Shown here in pieces: positions 7,877 through 11,155 of a stretch of DNA of 11,155 nucleotides. Source of the stretch: Bacteroidota bacterium (GTDB lineage Bacteria > Bacteroidota > Bacteroidia > Bacteroidales > Marinifilaceae). The stretch is taken from the NCBI GenBank assembly GCA_023400335.1, contig JAEXFF010000048.1:1-11155 (forward strand), given 5' to 3'. Position 1 is the first letter of the stretch. Each line of letters starts with the position of its first letter. The translations under genes and the position numbers were made by a program. Under the pieces are notes generated by a model, which worked only from the letters and a program-made list of their open reading frames with translations, did no database searches and was not told the DNA's origin.

Positions 7877-8284
7877 TTACCATTCAAAAGTAATTGTCTG
7901 TTTCACTTGTTCCCCCAGACTGTAATGCACCGGGCAAGTAAGAGCAGCCCGTTCCAATGCCTTTTTGTCTTTTTCCGTGTAAGCCCGGTCCGGCATATGA
8001 AACGTCACAATAACTTCTCCGATACGCCTCGGATCTGTAGCCATTACCTTCGTAATTTCGATTTCAGTTCCTTTGACATCGAGACCGGCATTCTGAGCGT
8101 ATAAGCCCATAATAGTCATCATACAGGCTGCTAAAGCAGAAGCACATAAATCAGTAGGAGAAAAAGATTCTCCTTTCCCATGATTATCGGTCGGGGCATC
8201 AGTAATGATTTTCGTCCCACTCTGTAAATGTTCACATTCTATGCGCAAATCACCTAAATACGTTGCTTTTACTGTTGTCATCAT
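7877..8284 (-). CDS. OsmC/Ohr-family protein, first tandem copy (CPVH form)
   Basis: OsmC-fold protein of 135 residues, likely a thiol peroxidase-type detoxification protein in the cytoplasm. Both expected redox cysteines are present: Cys54 in LAACMMT, and Cys117 in LTCPVHYSL with the canonical Cys-Pro. It therefore keeps the standard family pattern that its downstream paralogue has partly lost. The shared N-terminus MMxTVKxxYLGDLRxECEH includes Arg14, a candidate for the family's catalytic Arg, though I cannot align this firmly. One residue is missing relative to the paralogue, in DPRRIG against DPLRRIG. It starts 32 bases after the yraN stop codon with no visible promoter, so it is probably the second gene of a yraN-osmC transcript. 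A terminator 20 bases past its stop ends that unit. Confidence 0.91.
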   Translation of the reverse strand: MMTTVKATYLGDLRIECEHLQSGTKIITDAPTDNHGKGESFSPTDLCASALAACMMTIMGLYAQNAGLDVKGTEIEITKVMATDPRRIGEVIVTFHMPDRAYTEKDKKALERAALTCPVHYSLGEQVKQTITFEW

Positions 8285-8316
8285 CTAAATTTTTAATGAT
8301 TTATTACCATTCCTTT

Positions 8317-8670
8317 TCAATCAAACATTTGTATGGCTTCCGGGAAATGCTGTATACCCAGATCGGCCCCACTCACTATTACTAAATCGAAACGAATTTC
8401 TCTATCCAATTTCTTACACCTGATATAAGCGGCAGCAGCACTCAACAGATTTTTTCTTTTTTGGAAATCCACCAATTCTGAAGGATATTCAACTCCTTTC
8501 TGACGGGTCTTCACTTCTACCACTACGATTACGTCCCCGTCCATACAGATAATGTCAATCTCCCAATGCCGGTAACGCCAATTCCGCTCCAGTATTATGT
8601 ATCCTAAAGCCTGCAAATAAGCGGCGGCTCTGTCTTCTCCGGTATGCCCCAAACAGAGAGATCCTGCCAT
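8317..8670 (-). CDS. yraN: YraN/UPF0102 family nuclease-fold protein
   Basis: A small protein of 117 residues from the widespread UPF0102 family, which has a restriction-endonuclease/Holliday-resolvase-like fold; its cellular role is not settled. GHTGEDRAAAYLQALGY (8-24) is the family's opening helix. WEIDIICMDGDVIVVVEVKT (36-55) contains the predicted metal-binding core with Glu37, Asp39, Glu52 and Lys54, the (E)xD...ExK arrangement, all intact. Many members have Gly before the Glu-Ile-Asp; here it is Trp. The start is taken as the ATG at 8670. An in-frame TTG at 8688 overlaps a promoter-like element and would add six non-family residues. It is the first gene of a probable unit with the CPVH-type osmC gene. 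Confidence 0.9.
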   Translation of the reverse strand: MAGSLCLGHTGEDRAAAYLQALGYIILERNWRYRHWEIDIICMDGDVIVVVEVKTRQKGVEYPSELVDFQKRKNLLSAAAAYIRCKKLDREIRFDLVIVSGADLGIQHFPEAIQMFD

Positions 8671-8685
8671 GTCAAAAGTTTTAAT

Positions 8686-8693
8686 CAAATGTA
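8686..8693 (-). promoter_or_regulatory. Candidate -7 element for yraN
   Basis: Reads TACATTTG on the minus strand, a full TAnnTTTG match, 15 bases upstream of the yraN ATG. The predicted leader would be about 10 bases. No -33 TTG is visible in the AT-only stretch upstream, so support is partial. Confidence 0.42.
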
Positions 8694-8766
8694 AAGAAAA
8701 ATTTGAAAAATAAAAAAAATAGATATAGTTTTACTTGCTTAACTGCAGTTTTCCGAACTTTAACTT

Positions 8767-8797
8767 TTTGATATCTAAACTTTATTGTATATCTTTG
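8767..8797 (+). promoter_or_regulatory. Bacteroidetes-type promoter of the glycogen-synthase-like gene
   Basis: TTTG at 8767-8770, a 19-base spacer, and TATCTTTG at 8790-8797 match the consensus exactly. The start codon is 25 bases downstream. A 10-bp perfect palindrome AACTGCAGTT sits upstream at 8741-8750 and could be an operator, though its size allows chance. Confidence 0.75.
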
Positions 8798-8822
8798 TAA
8801 GGTTTTTTGGGAGAATGCAATT

Positions 8823-9638
8823 ATGGCGAAGAAAAGAGTTTTATTTATATCCTCAGAGATTATGCCTTACCTGCCCGAATCGGAAATGTCGCATATTGGC
8901 AGATATTTACCACAGGGAATACAGGAAAAGGGGAAAGAAATCAGAACGTTTATGCCTCGGTTCGGTTGTATTAACGAACGCCGCAACCAACTTCACGAAG
9001 TCATCCGTTTGTCCGGTATGAACCTGATCATTAACGATACAGATCATCCCTTAATTATAAAAGTTGCTTCCATACAATCTGCTCGTATGCAAGTGTATTT
9101 TATTGATAACGAAGATTATTTCCAAAGGAAGCATACGATTACAGACGAAAAAGGACGCTTCTTTGAAGATAATGATGAAAGGGCTATTTTCTTTGCAAGA
9201 GGAGTTTTTGAAACAGTAAAAAAACTCAGGTGGGCACCGGACTTGATTTATTGTCAGGGTTGGTTCACTTCGCTCGTTCCCCTTTACCTGAAAAAAGAAT
9301 ATGCGGACGATCCGATTTTTACTCATTCTAAAGTCGTATTCTCTACTTCTAACGATACATTTGAAGGGAATTTACAAAAAGATTTCCATAAAAAAATCCT
9401 CACCGAAAATATCAGTGCTAAAGACGTAAATCTGGTAAAAGAGCCAACACATACGAATGTAAATAAATTGGCATTTTATTATTCGGACGGCATTATTTTT
9501 AACAATACAAATATAGAACAAGAGCTAAAGGAATTTGCCGGAAAATTAGGAAAACCTATTCTGGAATACTCCAATAAAGAAGAATATATCGATCATTATT
9601 CGGATTTTTTCGATCAGATCATAGAAATTAAAAGATAG
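8823..9638 (+). CDS. Half-length glycogen/starch synthase-like protein (GT5 N-terminal domain only)
   Basis: The 271-residue product matches only the N-terminal Rossmann domain of GT5 glycogen synthases, which are about 480 residues. It begins MAKKRVLFISSEIMPYLPES, like the first strand and loop of GlgA. FFARGVFETVKKLRWAPDLI (123-142) and LVPLYLKKEY (151-160) follow the GlgA pattern. Key catalytic features are missing. The Lys-x-Gly-Gly ADP-glucose loop after the first strand is replaced by a segment around PESEMSHIGRYLP. The GlgA-type Asp-Trp-His segment is Gly-Trp-Phe here (residues 146-148). The whole C-terminal GT-B domain is absent, with a normal stop and terminator rather than a broken frame. 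It therefore looks like a stable half-protein, probably not an active synthase, perhaps a binding or regulatory protein. From memory, similar half-proteins recur in Bacteroidetes. The frame is sure; the function is not. Confidence 0.85.
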   Translation: MAKKRVLFISSEIMPYLPESEMSHIGRYLPQGIQEKGKEIRTFMPRFGCINERRNQLHEVIRLSGMNLIINDTDHPLIIKVASIQSARMQVYFIDNEDYFQRKHTITDEKGRFFEDNDERAIFFARGVFETVKKLRWAPDLIYCQGWFTSLVPLYLKKEYADDPIFTHSKVVFSTSNDTFEGNLQKDFHKKILTENISAKDVNLVKEPTHTNVNKLAFYYSDGIIFNNTNIEQELKEFAGKLGKPILEYSNKEEYIDHYSDFFDQIIEIKR

Positions 9639-9642
9639 GCAG

Positions 9643-9680
9643 AAAGCTGTATAAGACAAAAACTTATACAGCTTTTTTTT
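9643..9680 (+). terminator. Strong intrinsic terminator after the glycogen-synthase-like gene
   Basis: A perfect 13-bp stem, AAAGCTGTATAAG (9643-9655) with CTTATACAGCTTT (9663-9675), encloses a 7-base A-rich loop and runs into eight T residues (9673-9680). It begins five bases after the stop codon. It should isolate this gene from glmS downstream. Confidence 0.92.
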
Positions 9681-9730
9681 ATTAAAAAATCTACTTCAAT
9701 AATTTTTTTATTTACTAACGAACTAACTTT

Positions 9731-11155
9731 ATGTGTGGAATTGTAGCTTATATTGGGGGAAGAGAAGCTTGTCCCATACTTTTAACCGGATTAAAACGTC
9801 TGGAATACCGGGGGTATGACTCTGCAGGTATTGCCCTGATCCATCATCACCAGATTCATGTTTATAAAACAAAAGGAAGAGTTCAGGACCTGGAAAAAAA
9901 ACTTCAGGGAACAAATTCACATGCGAATACAGGTATGGGGCACACCCGTTGGGCCACACACGGGGAACCCAACGATGTAAATGCACATCCCCATACCTCT
10001 ATGAATGGAAAATTTTGTCTGGTACACAACGGCATTATTGAAAATTACACCCTCTTAAAAGAAAAATTAATCAGAAGAGGGTATTCTTTTAAAAGTGAAA
10101 CAGATTCAGAAGTACTGGTAAATCTGATCGAATATATTTACTTGAAAGGAGGAATAGATGCAGAAACAGCCGTCCGCCTGGCTTTGACAAAAGTAGTAGG
10201 AGCCTATGGGCTGGTTATCCTGTGCAGCGACGAACAGGACAAACTCATCACAACACGGAAAGGGAGCCCCCTGGTCATAGGCGTTGGAGACAGAGAATAT
10301 TTTGCAGCATCTGACGCTACTCCAATCATTGAATATACCAAAAATGTCATTTATCTAAACGATGACGACATCGCCGTTCTGAGGAAAGACGGACTTACGT
10401 TAAAAACCCGTAACAACGACATGTTATCCCCGGATATCCAACAGGTAGACCTGGATATTGAAAAAATCGAAAAAGGAGGTTTCCCCCATTTTATGCTGAA
10501 GGAAATCTATGAACAAGTCTATTCGATCCGCGACACCATACGCGGAAGAGTCAATCTGGAAGCTTCTGAAATATTTTTGGGCGGAATCAGCGAAATGATA
10601 CCCCGTCTTCTTCGTACCGGCAGAATTATAATTGTCGGTTGCGGGACTTCCTGGCACGCCGGTCTGGTCGGAGAATACCTCCTGGAAGAGCTGACCGGAA
10701 TTCCCGTGGAAGTGGAATATGCTTCCGAATTCCGGTACCGGAACCCGATCATCAAAGAAAATGACATCGTACTTGCCATCTCTCAAAGCGGGGAGACAGC
10801 AGATACACTGGCAGCAGTCCGCTTAGCCAAAGAGAAAGGAGCAACGGTCCTGGGCATTTGCAATGTCGTCGGCTCCGGAATCGCCCGGGAAACAAACGCA
10901 GGCGTATATACCCATGCCGGTCCGGAAATCGGAGTTGCTTCTACAAAAGCATTTACAGCCCAAATTGCTGTCCTAACCATGCTGGCTCTTTCCATCGGAC
11001 ACAAAAAAGGACTATTACCCGATACAAAATACCAAGCTTATATAGAAGAGTTATATCAACTGCCAGATAAAATTAACGAGATCCTGAAAAAAGATAAGGA
11101 AATACAAGAATTAGCTGCTCAGCTCAAAGATTGTCCCAATGCCATCTACCTCGGC
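9731..11155 (+). CDS. glmS: Glutamine-fructose-6-phosphate aminotransferase (isomerizing), C-terminus cut by window edge
   Basis: Makes glucosamine-6-phosphate from fructose-6-phosphate and glutamine, the entry step to UDP-GlcNAc for peptidoglycan and lipopolysaccharide (cytoplasm). The 475 visible codons are uninterrupted; the family is about 610 residues, so about 135 are missing. The start is certain because MCGIVAYIGG exposes Cys2, the N-terminal nucleophile after Met removal. Glutaminase motifs: RLEYRGYDSAGIA (23-35), HTRWATHG (71-78) and HNGIIENY (99-106). The linker KGGFPHFMLKEI (248-259) leads to the first SIS isomerase domain, with GCGTSWHAG (303-311), SQSGETADTL (351-360) and EIGVASTKAFTAQ (399-411). 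No glmS ribozyme-like leader is possible in the short 50-base gap after the preceding terminator. That gap is almost free of G and shows no consensus promoter. Confidence 0.97.
   Translation, partial: MCGIVAYIGGREACPILLTGLKRLEYRGYDSAGIALIHHHQIHVYKTKGRVQDLEKKLQGTNSHANTGMGHTRWATHGEPNDVNAHPHTSMNGKFCLVHNGIIENYTLLKEKLIRRGYSFKSETDSEVLVNLIEYIYLKGGIDAETAVRLALTKVVGAYGLVILCSDEQDKLITTRKGSPLVIGVGDREYFAASDATPIIEYTKNVIYLNDDDIAVLRKDGLTLKTRNNDMLSPDIQQVDLDIEKIEKGGFPHFMLKEIYEQVYSIRDTIRGRVNLEASEIFLGGISEMIPRLLRTGRIIIVGCGTSWHAGLVGEYLLEELTGIPVEVEYASEFRYRNPIIKENDIVLAISQSGETADTLAAVRLAKEKGATVLGICNVVGSGIARETNAGVYTHAGPEIGVASTKAFTAQIAVLTMLALSIGHKKGLLPDTKYQAYIEELYQLPDKINEILKKDKEIQELAAQLKDCPNAIYLG

Noticed and set aside
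10424..11004. Minus-strand open frames opposite glmS
   Set aside because: The glmS glutaminase and SIS motifs run through this region, so the antisense frames are chance products of codon use.

Overview
This window looks like an ordinary core stretch of a Bacteroidetes (probably Bacteroidales) chromosome. Three things point there. The promoter-like sites have the TTTG-N18/19-TAnnTTTG form typical of that phylum. There are almost no Shine-Dalgarno sequences and the start regions are AT-rich. The gene content also fits: a type III glutamine synthetase, a half-length glycogen-synthase-like protein and a prfA-pyrF pair. I cannot name the genus. I see no tRNA, rRNA, CRISPR array, insertion sequence, phage gene or attachment site.

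Left part (1-3970): a type III glutamine synthetase reads leftward and runs off the left edge, missing its C-terminus. Across a 205-bp divergent intergenic region, a pyridoxal/pyridoxamine kinase and a Cof-type HAD phosphatase read rightward as a likely two-gene operon. This is a kinase and a phosphatase that could act on the same vitamin B6 pool. A hairpin at 3970-4002 separates them from the convergent leftward genes.

Middle part (4026-8670), all leftward. In transcription order from the right: yraN (UPF0102 nuclease-fold protein), an OsmC-family protein, a strong terminator, a second OsmC-family paralogue, an extended-SDR NAD(P)-dependent epimerase/reductase, peptide chain release factor 1 (prfA), and orotidine 5'-phosphate decarboxylase (pyrF). 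The likely units are yraN-osmC, osmC alone or with the SDR gene, and prfA-pyrF.

Right part (8823-11155), rightward. A 271-residue protein resembles only the N-terminal half of GT5 glycogen/starch synthases and lacks its usual substrate-binding motifs. It ends at a very clear intrinsic terminator. The start of glmS (glucosamine-6-phosphate synthase) follows and runs off the right edge.

The two largest edge genes (glutamine synthetase and glmS) are open at the window ends and were read directly from the sequence. No clearly novel multi-gene system is present. The best leads are the catalytically stripped glycogen-synthase half, the diverged OsmC tandem pair, and the B6 kinase/HAD phosphatase pairing.
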